Below are positions 46,014 to 54,881 of a stretch of DNA of 64,000 bases, one piece after another. The notes beneath the pieces are model-generated. The model saw nothing but the letters and a program-made list of their open reading frames with translations. It did no database searches and was not told the origin of the DNA. Every line of letters starts with the position of its first letter. Within the stretch, counting starts at the first letter, position 1. Location: contig JAQSDW010000211.1 of assembly GCA_029946105.1 (NCBI GenBank), positions 50,494 through 114,493 on the forward strand, read 5' to 3'. Both the position numbers and the translations under genes were made by a program. Source of the DNA: Reyranella sp. GTDB taxonomy: Bacteria; Pseudomonadota; Alphaproteobacteria; Reyranellales; Reyranellaceae.

Positions 46014-47567
46014 CTATTCCGCCGCTGCCGCGAGGCGCGGGCGGGTGAAGTCCTCGGGGAAATGTTTTATGGCGCTCATCACCGGATAGGGCGTGAAGCC
46101 GCCGAGCGCGCAGAGCGAGCCGAATTTCAGCGTCTGGCAAAGGTCGGTGATCAACGCGAGGTTGGCTTCGGCGCGGTCGCCGGCGATGATCTTGTCCATC
46201 GTCTCGGTGCCGCGCACCGAGCCGATGCGGCAGGGTGTGCACTTGCCGCAGGATTCGATGGCGCAGAATTCCAGGGCGAAGCGCGCCTGCTTGGCCATGT
46301 CGACGCTGTCGTCGAACACCACGACGCCGCCATGGCCGATCAAGCCATCGCGGGCGGTGAAGGCCTCGTAATCGAACGGCGTATCGAACAAGCCGCGCGG
46401 GAAGTAGGCGCCGAGAGGCCCGCCGACCTGCACGGCGCGCGCTGGCCGGCCACTGGCCGTGCCGCCACCGATATCGTCGACGATTTCGCCCAGGGTCAGG
46501 CCGAAGGCCGCCTCGAACAGGCCACCATGCTTGACGTTGCCGGCAAGCTGGATCGGCATCGTGCCGCGCGAGCGGCCCATGCCGAGATCGGCATAGTGCT
46601 TGGCGCCGTCGGCCAGGATGGCGGGCACCGTGGCGAGCGAGATCAGGTTGTTGATGACAGTCGGCCTGCCGAACAGGCCCTTGTGCGCCGGCAGCGGCGG
46701 CTTGGCGCGCACCTGGCCGCGCTTGCCTTCGAGGCTCTCGAGCAGCGAAGTCTCCTCGCCGCAGACATAGGCGCCGGCGCCGACGCGGACCTCGATGTCG
46801 AACTTCGCCTCGGCGCCCAGCAGGCCCTCGGCTTCGGCCAGGACGATGGCGCGTTCCATGACGCGGATGGCGTCGGGATATTCGGATCGGATGTAGAGGT
46901 AGCCCTTGGTCGCGCCGACGGCGAAGCCTGCGATCGTCATGCCCTCGATCAGCACGAAGGGATCGCCTTCCATGATCATGCGGTCCGCATAGGTGCCCGA
47001 GTCGCCTTCGTCGGCGTTGCAGACGATGTATTTGCGATCGGCCCCCATGGCGGCCGTCGTGTCGGCGACGGTCTTCCACTTGATGCCGGTCGGGAAGCCC
47101 GCACCGCCGCGGCCACGCAGGCCCGACTTCGTGACCTCCTCGACCGTGCCGGCGGCGCCCAGGCTCCTGGCGCGCTCGAGGCCGCGATAGCCGCCATGGG
47201 CGCGGTAATCAGCCAGCGACAGCGGATCGACGATGCCGCAACGCGCGAAGGTGATGCGCGTCTGACGCTTCAGGAAGGGAATGTCCTCGGGCCGGCCGAC
47301 GCACAGCGGATGGGCGGCACTGACCGGCAGGCCGCCGGCGAAGAGACCGGGAACATCCTTGGCCGTCATTGGCCCGAAGGCGATGCGTCCACCCAGCGTC
47401 TCGACCTCGATCATCGGCTCGAGCCAAAAGAGACCACGCGAGCCGGTACGGACAACATCGATGGCGAGGCCGAGCTGCTTGGCTTCGGCTGCGATGGCGG
47501 CAGCCACGCGATCGGCGCCGACGGCACGCGCGGCGGCGTCGCGGGGAACGAAGATCCGGGTCGTCAT
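46014..47567 (-). CDS. fdsB: NAD-dependent formate dehydrogenase beta subunit
   Basis: This 517-residue diaphorase subunit, homologous to NuoF, binds FMN and NAD+. The glycine-rich FMN/NAD motif GRGGAGFPTGIKW is near residue 140, YICNADEGDSGTY-like sequence follows (IVCNADEGDSGTYADR), and the [4Fe-4S] centre is in ESCGKCTPCRIGSVRG near the C-terminus. The N-terminal 100 residues are the thioredoxin-like leader found in FdsB and HoxF. The ATG overlaps the fdsG stop by four bases, giving coupled translation. It transfers formate-derived electrons to NAD+. Confidence 0.97.
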   Translation of the reverse strand: MTTRIFVPRDAAARAVGADRVAAAIAAEAKQLGLAIDVVRTGSRGLFWLEPMIEVETLGGRIAFGPMTAKDVPGLFAGGLPVSAAHPLCVGRPEDIPFLKRQTRITFARCGIVDPLSLADYRAHGGYRGLERARSLGAAGTVEEVTKSGLRGRGGAGFPTGIKWKTVADTTAAMGADRKYIVCNADEGDSGTYADRMIMEGDPFVLIEGMTIAGFAVGATKGYLYIRSEYPDAIRVMERAIVLAEAEGLLGAEAKFDIEVRVGAGAYVCGEETSLLESLEGKRGQVRAKPPLPAHKGLFGRPTVINNLISLATVPAILADGAKHYADLGMGRSRGTMPIQLAGNVKHGGLFEAAFGLTLGEIVDDIGGGTASGRPARAVQVGGPLGAYFPRGLFDTPFDYEAFTARDGLIGHGGVVVFDDSVDMAKQARFALEFCAIESCGKCTPCRIGSVRGTETMDKIIAGDRAEANLALITDLCQTLKFGSLCALGGFTPYPVMSAIKHFPEDFTRPRLAAAAE

Positions 47568-48037
47568 CGACCGGCCTCCCGCAGGATGTCGTCGAACGAT
47601 GAGGACGTCAGCCGCGCGATCGGCTCGCCATCGAGCATGGCCGAGGGCGCGCAGGCGCAGAGGCCCAGGCAGTACGTCGCCTCGACGGTGAGACGGCCGT
47701 CGGGCGTCGTGTCGCCCCAGTCGACACCGAGCCGATCGAGGAACGCACGGGCGAGGCGCTCGCCATCCATCGACTGGCAGGCCTCGGCGCGGCAGAGTTT
47801 CAGCACATGCTGGCCGGCCGGCTGCTCGCGAAAATCGTGATAGAAGCTGACCACGCCATGGACCTCGGCGCGGGTAAGGTTGAGCGCGTCGGCCACGAGG
47901 CGCACGGCAGCCGGCGGAACACACCCGAAAACGGCCTGAAGATCGTGCAGGATGGGCAGCATCGCCCCTTCCCGCCCGTAGTGCCGGCGGATGATGCTAT
48001 TGGCCTCGGCTTCGTCCCACGCGGCTGCCTTGGGCAA
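47564..48037 (-). CDS. fdsG: NAD-dependent formate dehydrogenase gamma subunit
   Basis: This 157-residue NuoE-like subunit carries a thioredoxin-fold [2Fe-2S] cluster whose four cysteines are C-x4-C in CRAEACQSMDG and C-x3-C in YCLGLCACAPS. It is first of the operon fdsGBA-D. The ATG at 48037 has AAGGAGAC upstream. The 152-base region before it carries a perfect inverted repeat that fits a LysR operator. Confidence 0.96.
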   Translation of the reverse strand: MPKAAAWDEAEANSIIRRHYGREGAMLPILHDLQAVFGCVPPAAVRLVADALNLTRAEVHGVVSFYHDFREQPAGQHVLKLCRAEACQSMDGERLARAFLDRLGVDWGDTTPDGRLTVEATYCLGLCACAPSAMLDGEPIARLTSSSFDDILREAGR

Positions 48038-48108
48038 GCTCTGTCTCCTTGTATTTGTGGGACAATCTGCCTGTCGCAGGCCTTGATCAATAAAGCTGTT
48101 GGATGCTG

Positions 48109-48127
48109 CGATAGAACATATCTATCG
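48109..48127. promoter_or_regulatory. Candidate LysR operator of the fds operon
   Basis: The inverted repeat CGATAG-N7-CTATCG contains ATAG-N7-CTAT and fits the T-N11-A form bound by LysR-type regulators. It lies about 72 bases before the fdsG start. On the minus strand TTGACT (48137-48132) lies just upstream and could serve as a -35 box, with the right half-site falling at the -10 place. The adjacent upstream gene codes for a LysR protein. Confidence 0.5.
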
Positions 48128-48189
48128 TTGAAGTCAATTTGGTCGGTAATGAGGCGATGTACGCCTAATATATTGATATTAAAGGATTT

Positions 48190-49083
48190 TTATCTCAGCC
48201 TATCGGCAAGTAATTTTGCCTCGGCGACCAAGGCGGCGGCCAACGGCTGCATGGGTTCGCGGTCTGGGACGACCAGCCCGATGCTGTGAACCGCCTCCGG
48301 TTCGACGATCGGGATCGACCGCAGGTGCTCCGTCAGGCCAAGGGTGTCGGCGAGTTTCTCAGGCATCACGCTCGCCCAACGGCCCGTCCGCACATGCGAA
48401 AACAGGACGATCATCGAGTTGGATTCGAGCGTGGGATCGGGCACGCCGCCGCCCGCGGCGCGCAGCAGCTGATCAATGATGCGCCTGTTCTGCATGTCCG
48501 GCGTCAGCAGGCAGAGCGGGATCTTGGCGACTTCGGCCCAGGTGACGCTGTCGCGATCGCCGAGCGGGCTCGTTTCCGAGGTGAGCAGGCGATATTGTTC
48601 AAGATAAAGCGGCACCGCGCGCACCCGGCCGAGCGGTTCATTGTCGATATAGGTGAGGCCCGCATCGATTTCGAGATTCTCGAGCATCGACAGGATCTCG
48701 ATCGAGGTCCGCGACAGCACGGTAAACGTCACGTTGGGATGCTTGGCGCGAAAGGGCGTGGTGAGCGCCGACACCATGGGAAGCACCGTCGGGATCGCGG
48801 CGACCTTCAGCCGGCCGACCAGGCCCTGCTTGAGGGCCCGCAATTCCTGCCGCATCGCACGACTGTCGGCCACGATGCCGCGCGCCCACTCGAGGACGCG
48901 TTCTCCCTCGGCGGTGAAGGCGATGAAGCGCGAGCTGCGATGAACGAGAAGCACGCCCAGCGTCGCCTCGAGCTGCTTGATGCCTGCAGAAAAGGTCGGC
49001 TGGGTCACGCCGCACTGCTCGGCGGCCTTGCCGAAGTTCTTTTCCCGCGCCAGGGCGAGAAGGAATTCAAGTTTGTCGATCAT
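48190..49083 (-). CDS. LysR-family regulator, probably of formate dehydrogenase
   Basis: This 297-residue transcription factor has an N-terminal winged helix (LEFLLALAREKNFGKAAEQCGVTQPTFSAG, residues 5-34) and a LysR substrate-binding domain from about residue 90. Because it lies directly upstream of fdsG in the same direction, and fds operons elsewhere are controlled by a LysR protein (FdsR), that role is likely. It is also divergent from tctC by about 105 bases, so the same protein could link formate oxidation with carboxylate uptake. Effector binding residues are not identified. Confidence 0.9.
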   Translation of the reverse strand: MIDKLEFLLALAREKNFGKAAEQCGVTQPTFSAGIKQLEATLGVLLVHRSSRFIAFTAEGERVLEWARGIVADSRAMRQELRALKQGLVGRLKVAAIPTVLPMVSALTTPFRAKHPNVTFTVLSRTSIEILSMLENLEIDAGLTYIDNEPLGRVRAVPLYLEQYRLLTSETSPLGDRDSVTWAEVAKIPLCLLTPDMQNRRIIDQLLRAAGGGVPDPTLESNSMIVLFSHVRTGRWASVMPEKLADTLGLTEHLRSIPIVEPEAVHSIGLVVPDREPMQPLAAALVAEAKLLADRLR

Positions 49084-49188
49084 GTGCCCACACGGGATAC
49101 GAGCACCGGCGCTCGACCGGTTGGAAAAACCATTGTAGGATTATTGCAAGAACTACCAAGAAAAGATCTCTGGGAAGGAACCAAAACC

Positions 49189-50202
49189 ATGATCGATTCG
49201 CTTCGATTCCGTGCGCTTGCCTTTGCGGTCTCTGCCGCAATGGTAGCGAGCCTTGGCGTTGCTCCGGCAGGCGCGTGGGAGCCGACACGCAACGTCGAAT
49301 TCATCGTTCCCGCCGGTACCGGCGGTGGCGCCGACCAGATGGCGCGAATGATCCAGGGCATCGTCGCCAAGCACAATCTGATGAAACAGACGATGGTGGT
49401 CATCAACAAGGCGGGCGGCGCCGGCGGCGAAGGCTTCCTCGACGTCAAGGGCGCCAAGGCCAACCCGAACAAGCTGGTCATCACGCTGTCGAACCTGTTC
49501 ACCACGCCGCTGGCGACAGGCATTCCCTTCTCGTGGAAGGACATGACGCCGGTGGCGATGCTGGCGCTGGACGAGTTCGTGCTCTGGGTCAACGCCGACT
49601 CGCCCTACAAGACGGTCCAGGAATACGTGGCGGCGATCAAGGCGGCACCGGACGGCCAGTTCAAGATGGGCGGCACCGGCTCGAAGCAGGAAGACCAGAT
49701 CATCACCGTCGCGCTGGAAAAGGCGATCGGCAAGAAGATGACCTACGTCCCCTACAAGGGCGGCGGCGAGGTCGCGGTCCAACTCGTCGGCAAGCACATC
49801 GATTCGACTGTCAACAACCCGATCGAGGCGGTGGCACAATGGCGTGCCGGCAAACTGCGCCCGCTCTGCGTGTTCGACTCAAAGACTCTGCCGTACCCGG
49901 ACAAGATCGCCGGCGACAAGTCGTGGGCCGACATCCCGACCTGCAAATCGCAGGGGCTGGACATCGAGTACGTAATGCTGCGCGGCGTCTTCATGCCGGC
50001 CGGCGTTCCGAAGGAAGCGGTCGACTACTACGTCGAACTGTTCAAGAAGGTTCGCGCCACGCCGGAATGGGCGCAGCTCATGAAAGACGGTGCCTTCAAC
50101 ACCTCGTTCATGACCGGCGCCGACTATGCGAAGTGGGTTGAGAACGAGGACAAGCGCCATCGCGACCTGATGAAGGAAGCGGGCTTCCTGGCCACCAATT
50201 GA
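49189..50202 (+). CDS. tctC: Tripartite tricarboxylate transporter binding protein TctC
   Basis: This 337-residue periplasmic binding protein has a signal peptide (FRALAFAVSAAMVASLGVAP, cleavage near AGAW) and the Bug family start VEFIVPAGTGGGADQMAR. INKAGGAGGEGFLDVKG forms the first carboxylate loop, and GSKQEDQII with VPYKGGGEVAVQLVG the second. GGAAGGAA lies about ten bases before the ATG. It is followed by tctB and tctA, so all three parts of one secondary transporter are here. Adjacency to oxalyl-CoA decarboxylase suggests oxalate or a related small dicarboxylate as ligand; that is inference. Confidence 0.93.
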   Translation: MIDSLRFRALAFAVSAAMVASLGVAPAGAWEPTRNVEFIVPAGTGGGADQMARMIQGIVAKHNLMKQTMVVINKAGGAGGEGFLDVKGAKANPNKLVITLSNLFTTPLATGIPFSWKDMTPVAMLALDEFVLWVNADSPYKTVQEYVAAIKAAPDGQFKMGGTGSKQEDQIITVALEKAIGKKMTYVPYKGGGEVAVQLVGKHIDSTVNNPIEAVAQWRAGKLRPLCVFDSKTLPYPDKIAGDKSWADIPTCKSQGLDIEYVMLRGVFMPAGVPKEAVDYYVELFKKVRATPEWAQLMKDGAFNTSFMTGADYAKWVENEDKRHRDLMKEAGFLATN

Positions 50203-50266
50203 GCACAGCCGGCCTGTAACGCCTCCCGTCATGTCCCAGTCCCGATAGAGTACTTAGAGGCCGTTC

Positions 50267-50770
50267 ATGTCCAATCCGCCGGATGATCCCGACTCGGTCG
50301 GGCCGCGGCAACGCCATGTCGAGCTGGGTGTTGCCGCCTTCATGGTGGTGCTGGGCGCCATCACCATCTTCGGCAGCCTGAAGGTCGGCATCGGCTGGGG
50401 AGCGGAAGGACCGAAATCCGGATTCTTTCCCTTCTGGATCGGCCTGCTGATCGTGGGCACGAGCGTCTTCAACTTCGTCTGGGCCTACATCACGCCCAAT
50501 CGCAAGCTGTTCGCCGAATGGGGGCAGATCAATCAGGTACTCAAGATCGTGTGGCCGATGGCGATCTATGTCGCCGCGGTTCCGTGGCTCGGCATCTATG
50601 TCTCCTCGGCGCTGCTGATCATCGGTTTCATGCGCTGGCTCGGGCACTATGGCTGGCCCCTCACCCTGGGCGTTGGTCTGGGATTGCAGGTCATCATCTA
50701 CGTGACGTTCGAAAAGTGGTTCCTGCTGTCGTTGCCAAAGGGGCCACTCGAGGACCTGCTCGGGCTCTAG
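50267..50770 (+). CDS. tctB: Tripartite tricarboxylate transporter small membrane subunit TctB
   Basis: This 167-residue membrane protein has four hydrophobic segments (about residues 18-37, 48-70, 85-112 and 120-145). The typical pattern GPKSGFFPFWIGLLIV follows the first helix. It is the poorly conserved small partner of TctA. AGAGG precedes the ATG. It lies between tctC (64 bases upstream) and tctA (33 bases downstream). Confidence 0.92.
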   Translation: MSNPPDDPDSVGPRQRHVELGVAAFMVVLGAITIFGSLKVGIGWGAEGPKSGFFPFWIGLLIVGTSVFNFVWAYITPNRKLFAEWGQINQVLKIVWPMAIYVAAVPWLGIYVSSALLIIGFMRWLGHYGWPLTLGVGLGLQVIIYVTFEKWFLLSLPKGPLEDLLGL

Positions 50771-50803
50771 AACCCGAGGCCAATACGGAAATCCGGGGGA
50801 TCG

Positions 50804-52309
50804 ATGGAAAGCATTGGCGATTTGCTCAACGGTTTTGCCGTCGTTCTGAGCTGGCAGAACCTGCTTTACATGGTGATCGGCATCGTCCTGGGCGTGATCA
50901 TCGGCGTCCTGCCGGGCCTGGGCGGCGCCAACGGCGTGGCGATCCTGCTGCCGCTCACCTTCAGCATGTCGCCGACATCGGCCATCATCCTGCTGTCCTG
51001 CATCTACTGGGGCGCGCTGTTCGGCGGCGCCATCACCTCGATCCTGTTCAACATCCCGGGCGAACCATGGTCGGTGGCGACCACATTCGACGGCCATCCC
51101 ATGGCGCAGAAGGGCCAGGCGGGCGAGGCGCTCACGGCAGCCTTCACCTCGTCGTTCGTGGGCGCGCTGTTCGCCGTCATCGTCATTACCCTCGCGGCAC
51201 CACTGGTCGCGAGCTTTGCGCTACAATTCGGCCCGGCCGAGAAATTTTCGGTGTTCTTCCTGGCGTTCTGCAGCTTCGTCGGCATGGGCAAGGAACCGCC
51301 GACCAAGACCATCGCGGCGATGATGCTGGGCTTCGCGCTGGCCGCGGTCGGTACCGACACCGTGACCGGCCAGCTTCGTCTGACCTTCGGTTCGACCGAG
51401 CTCCTGGGCGGCTTCGATTTCCTGATCGCCGTGATCGGCCTGTTCGGCATCGGCGAAATTCTGCTGACCATGGAAGAAGGGCTGAGCTTCAAGGGCAAGG
51501 CCGCGGGCATCAATCCCGCCGTGGTCCTGCAGACCTGGAAGGAATTGCCGCGCTACTGGATGACCTCGCTGCGCTCGTGCCTGATCGGCTGCTGGATGGG
51601 CATCACCCCCGCCGGTGCGACGCCGGCCTCGTTCATGAGCTACGGCATCGCCAAACGGGCGTCGAAGAACGGCGACAAATTCGGCACCGGCGAGATCGAA
51701 GGCGTCATCGCGCCGGAGACCGCCGCGCATGCCGCCGGCACATCTGCGCTGCTGCCCATGCTGTCGCTCGGCGTGCCGGGATCGCCGACCGCCGCCGTGC
51801 TGCTGGGCGGCCTCCTGATCTGGGGCCTGCAGCCCGGGCCACTGCTGTTCGTCGAGCAGAAGGAATTCGTCTGGGGCCTGATCGCCAGCATGTACCTCGG
51901 CAACATCGTCGGCCTCGTGGTCGTGCTGACCATGGTGCCGTTCTTCGCCGCCATCCTGCGCGTCCCGTTCGCCATCATCGCGCCGGTCATCCTGGTGATC
52001 TGCGCCATCGGCGCCTACACCGTGCACAACAACAGCTTCGACGTCGTGATGATGCTGGTCTTCGGCGTCGCCGGCTATTTCCTGAAGAAGTGCAACTACC
52101 CGATGGCGCCGCTGGTCCTGGCCATCGTGCTGGGGGACAAGGCCGAGGAGGCTTTCCGGCAGTCGCTGCTGATCTCCCAGGGCAGTCTCGGCGTCTTCTG
52201 GTCGAGCGGCCTAGTCGCCACGATCATGAGCCTGGGCCTGATCGCCCTGTTCTGGCCGTTCCTGTCGAACCTGTACGGCCGGATCCTCACCCCCGCTTTC
52301 CGAAAATAA
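50804..52309 (+). CDS. tctA: Tripartite tricarboxylate transporter large membrane subunit TctA
   Basis: This 501-residue permease has about 11-12 transmembrane helices. The diagnostic TctA motif is near the front: GVIIGVLPGLGGANGVAILLPLTF. The repeated counterpart later in the protein is near TSALLPMLSLGVPGSPTAAVLLGGL. With TctB and the periplasmic TctC it forms a Na+- or H+-driven carboxylate importer. GGGGGA precedes the ATG. It ends the transporter group; about 110 bases separate it from the GntR regulator. Confidence 0.95.
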   Translation: MESIGDLLNGFAVVLSWQNLLYMVIGIVLGVIIGVLPGLGGANGVAILLPLTFSMSPTSAIILLSCIYWGALFGGAITSILFNIPGEPWSVATTFDGHPMAQKGQAGEALTAAFTSSFVGALFAVIVITLAAPLVASFALQFGPAEKFSVFFLAFCSFVGMGKEPPTKTIAAMMLGFALAAVGTDTVTGQLRLTFGSTELLGGFDFLIAVIGLFGIGEILLTMEEGLSFKGKAAGINPAVVLQTWKELPRYWMTSLRSCLIGCWMGITPAGATPASFMSYGIAKRASKNGDKFGTGEIEGVIAPETAAHAAGTSALLPMLSLGVPGSPTAAVLLGGLLIWGLQPGPLLFVEQKEFVWGLIASMYLGNIVGLVVVLTMVPFFAAILRVPFAIIAPVILVICAIGAYTVHNNSFDVVMMLVFGVAGYFLKKCNYPMAPLVLAIVLGDKAEEAFRQSLLISQGSLGVFWSSGLVATIMSLGLIALFWPFLSNLYGRILTPAFRK

Positions 52310-52346
52310 TCACAGCTAATCACAGCCCAATGGGCGGCGCGGGCGA

Positions 52347-52390
52347 TTGACGCCTTCCGACTCCGTGGCATTATGAATTATGTATTATAG
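52347..52390 (+). promoter_or_regulatory. Promoter-like region with three ATTAT heptamers before gntR-oxc
   Basis: In very GC-rich surroundings, ATTATGA, ATTATGT and ATTATAG follow each other directly (52370-52390). TTGACG at 52347-52352 is placed 18 bases before TTATGA, a plausible -35/-10 pair. The heptamers would overlap the -10 box, as expected for an operator of the adjacent GntR regulator. Confidence 0.4.
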
Positions 52391-52419
52391 ACTCTAGGGC
52401 AGAGGGGGACGTCGGTGCC

Positions 52420-53109
52420 ATGAGCGAAAGTCGTGTGGTGGTCGCTCCGATCGACAGCCCGGAGACGTTCAAGGACAAGGCCTACACGGCCTTGCGGAAC
52501 GTCATCGTGTCGTCGGACGTCTACCGCTCGCGCACCGATATCCGGCTCGACGAGCGTCAGCTCGCCCAGGACTTCGGCATCTCGCGCACCCCGGTGCGCG
52601 AGGCCATGGCCCAGCTGGAACGCGAGGGCTTCGTGCGCTCGGTGCCGCGACGCGGCATCTATGTCGTGCGCAAGACCAAGGAAGAGGTGATCCAGATGAT
52701 CACCGCCTGGGCGGCACTCGAGAGCATGGCGGCGCGGCTGATCACCGAGCGCGCTAGCGATGCCGACATCGCGGGGCTCCGGCGCATGTTCGCCACCTTC
52801 GAGGGCGACCGACTGCACGCCAAGCTCGACGAGTATTCCGAGGTCAACATCAACTTCCACCAGACGATCATCGAGCTGAGCGGCAATCACGTGCTCATCC
52901 GTCTGGCCGAGAACCTGTTCACCCATATGCGGATGATCCGCCGCCAGACCATCGGCGAGGAAGACCGCGTCGATCGCTCGATCCGCGACCACATGAACAT
53001 CATCCAGGCCCTCGAGGCGCGCGATACCGAGCGCGCCGAGGACCTGGTGCGCCAGCATGCGCTCGGCCTTGCCGCGCATGTCGCCAAGCACGTCGACTAT
53101 CTGGATTGA
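52420..53109 (+). CDS. GntR-family (FadR/FCD subfamily) regulator
   Basis: This 229-residue regulator has a winged helix ([28 protein letters not shown], about residues 47-74) and an all-helical FCD ligand-binding domain (about residues 88-220). His and Asp residues in [14 protein letters not shown] and in the last helices are the usual metal ligands of FCD domains that sense organic acids. It lies 32 bases before oxc, so it probably controls the oxc-frc group and itself. The ligand could be oxalyl-CoA, oxalate or glyoxylate; unknown. Confidence 0.92.
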   Translation: MSESRVVVAPIDSPETFKDKAYTALRNVIVSSDVYRSRTDIRLDERQLAQDFGISRTPVREAMAQLEREGFVRSVPRRGIYVVRKTKEEVIQMITAWAALESMAARLITERASDADIAGLRRMFATFEGDRLHAKLDEYSEVNINFHQTIIELSGNHVLIRLAENLFTHMRMIRRQTIGEEDRVDRSIRDHMNIIQALEARDTERAEDLVRQHALGLAAHVAKHVDYLD

Positions 53110-53141
53110 GAATTAGCTGGATTGAGAACTGGGAGGATATC

Positions 53142-54872
53142 ATGGCCGAAGCGGCATTGAAAAAGCCTGAGGCGGAAGAAGCGGAAGAACTGACCGACGG
53201 CTTCAACCTCATGATCGACGCGTTGAAGCTGAACGGCCTCACGACGATCTACGGCGTGCCCGGCATCCCGATCACCGACTTCGGCCGCATGGCGCAGGCA
53301 GCGGGCATCCGCGTCCTGTCGTTCCGTCACGAACAGAATGCAGGCTATGCCGCGGCGATTGCCGGCTTCCTGACGAAGAAGCCCGGCGTCTGCCTCACCG
53401 TGTCGGCGCCCGGCTTCCTGAACGGTCTCACGGCGCTCGCCCATGCCACGACCAACTGTTTCCCGATGATCCTGATCTCGGGCTCGTCGGAGCGCGAGGT
53501 CGTCGACCTGCAGCAGGGCGACTATGAGGAGATGGACCAGCTCGCCATCGCCAAGCCCCTCTGCAAGGCGGCCTTCCGCGTGCTGCACGCCGCCGACATC
53601 GGCATTGGTCTCGCCCGCGCCATCCGCGCCGCCGTCTCGGGCCGTCCGGGCGGCGTTTATCTCGATTTGCCGGCCAAGCTGTTCGGCCAGGTGATGAATG
53701 CCGAGGCCGGCAAGAAGTCACTCGTCAAGGTGATCGACGCCGCACCAGCCCAGATCCCCGCACCCACTGCCATCAAGCGCGCACTGGACGTGCTGAAGGG
53801 CGCCAAGCGTCCGCTGATCATTCTCGGCAAGGGCGCCGCCTACGCCCAGGCCGATGATGCGATCCGCAGCTTCGTCGAGAAGAGCGGCGTGCCGTTCCTG
53901 CCGATGAGCATGGCCAAGGGTCTGCTGCCCGATACGCATCCGCAGTGCGCCGGTGCGGCGCGTTCGACGGTGCTGAAGGATTCCGACGTCGTCATGCTGA
54001 TCGGCGCGCGTCTCAATTGGCTGCTGTCGCACGGCAAGGGCAAGGCTTGGGGCGATGCCCCCAAGAAATTCATCCAGGTCGACATCGAACCCAAGGAGAT
54101 GGACAGCAACGTCGAGATCGCCGCGCCCGTGGTCGGCGATATCGGCTCGTGCGTTGCGGCGCTACTGGAGGGCATGGGCAATAGCTGGACGAAGGGCCCG
54201 ACCGACTGGATGGGCGCCGTTTCATCCAAGCGCGAGGAGAACGTCGCCAAGATGGCGCCGCGCCTCATGAACAACAACTCGCCGATGGACTATCACGGCG
54301 CGCTGGGCGTCTTGCGCACCATCATCAAGGAGCGTCCGGACGCGATCCTGGTCAATGAAGGCGCCAACACGCTCGACCTGACGCGCGGCGTCATCGACAT
54401 GTACAAGCCGCGCAAGCGGCTCGACGTCGGTACCTGGGGCGTCATGGGCATCGGCATGGGCCAGTGCATTGCTGCCGCCGTCGAGACCGGCAAGCCGGTG
54501 CTTGCGATCGAGGGTGACAGCGCCTTCGGCTTCTCCGGCATGGAGGTCGAAACGATCTGCCGCTACAACCTCCCGGTCTGCATCGTCATCTTCAACAACG
54601 ACGGCATCTATCGCGGCACTGACGTCAATAGTGTCGGCAGCGATCCCGCCCCGACCGTGTTCGTCAAAGGCTCGCGCTACGACAGGATGATGGAGGCCTT
54701 CGGCGGCGTCGGCATCCACGCCACGACACCCGATGAACTGAAGCGCGCCGTCAACGCGGCGATGGACTCCGGCAAGCCCACGCTGATCAACGCGGCGATC
54801 GATCCGGCCGCCGGCAGCGAGAGCGGCCGCATCGGCAATCTCAATCCGCAAAGCAAGCTCAAGAAGAAGTAG
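53142..54872 (+). CDS. oxc: Oxalyl-CoA decarboxylase
   Basis: This thiamine-diphosphate enzyme of 576 residues converts oxalyl-CoA to formyl-CoA and CO2. The activating Glu64 is in SFRHEQNAG. The thiamine/metal motif begins Gly458-Asp459-Ser460 and ends Asn485-Asn486, with the standard spacing. [19 protein letters not shown] and a small C-terminal tail are typical of Oxc and differ from acetolactate synthase. GGAGG lies before the ATG at 53142; an earlier in-frame ATG at 53106 overlaps gntR and has no ribosome site. It precedes frc by nine bases, giving the classic oxalate-degradation pair. Confidence 0.96.
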   Translation: MAEAALKKPEAEEAEELTDGFNLMIDALKLNGLTTIYGVPGIPITDFGRMAQAAGIRVLSFRHEQNAGYAAAIAGFLTKKPGVCLTVSAPGFLNGLTALAHATTNCFPMILISGSSEREVVDLQQGDYEEMDQLAIAKPLCKAAFRVLHAADIGIGLARAIRAAVSGRPGGVYLDLPAKLFGQVMNAEAGKKSLVKVIDAAPAQIPAPTAIKRALDVLKGAKRPLIILGKGAAYAQADDAIRSFVEKSGVPFLPMSMAKGLLPDTHPQCAGAARSTVLKDSDVVMLIGARLNWLLSHGKGKAWGDAPKKFIQVDIEPKEMDSNVEIAAPVVGDIGSCVAALLEGMGNSWTKGPTDWMGAVSSKREENVAKMAPRLMNNNSPMDYHGALGVLRTIIKERPDAILVNEGANTLDLTRGVIDMYKPRKRLDVGTWGVMGIGMGQCIAAAVETGKPVLAIEGDSAFGFSGMEVETICRYNLPVCIVIFNNDGIYRGTDVNSVGSDPAPTVFVKGSRYDRMMEAFGGVGIHATTPDELKRAVNAAMDSGKPTLINAAIDPAAGSESGRIGNLNPQSKLKKK

Positions 54873-54881
54873 GGGACGACC

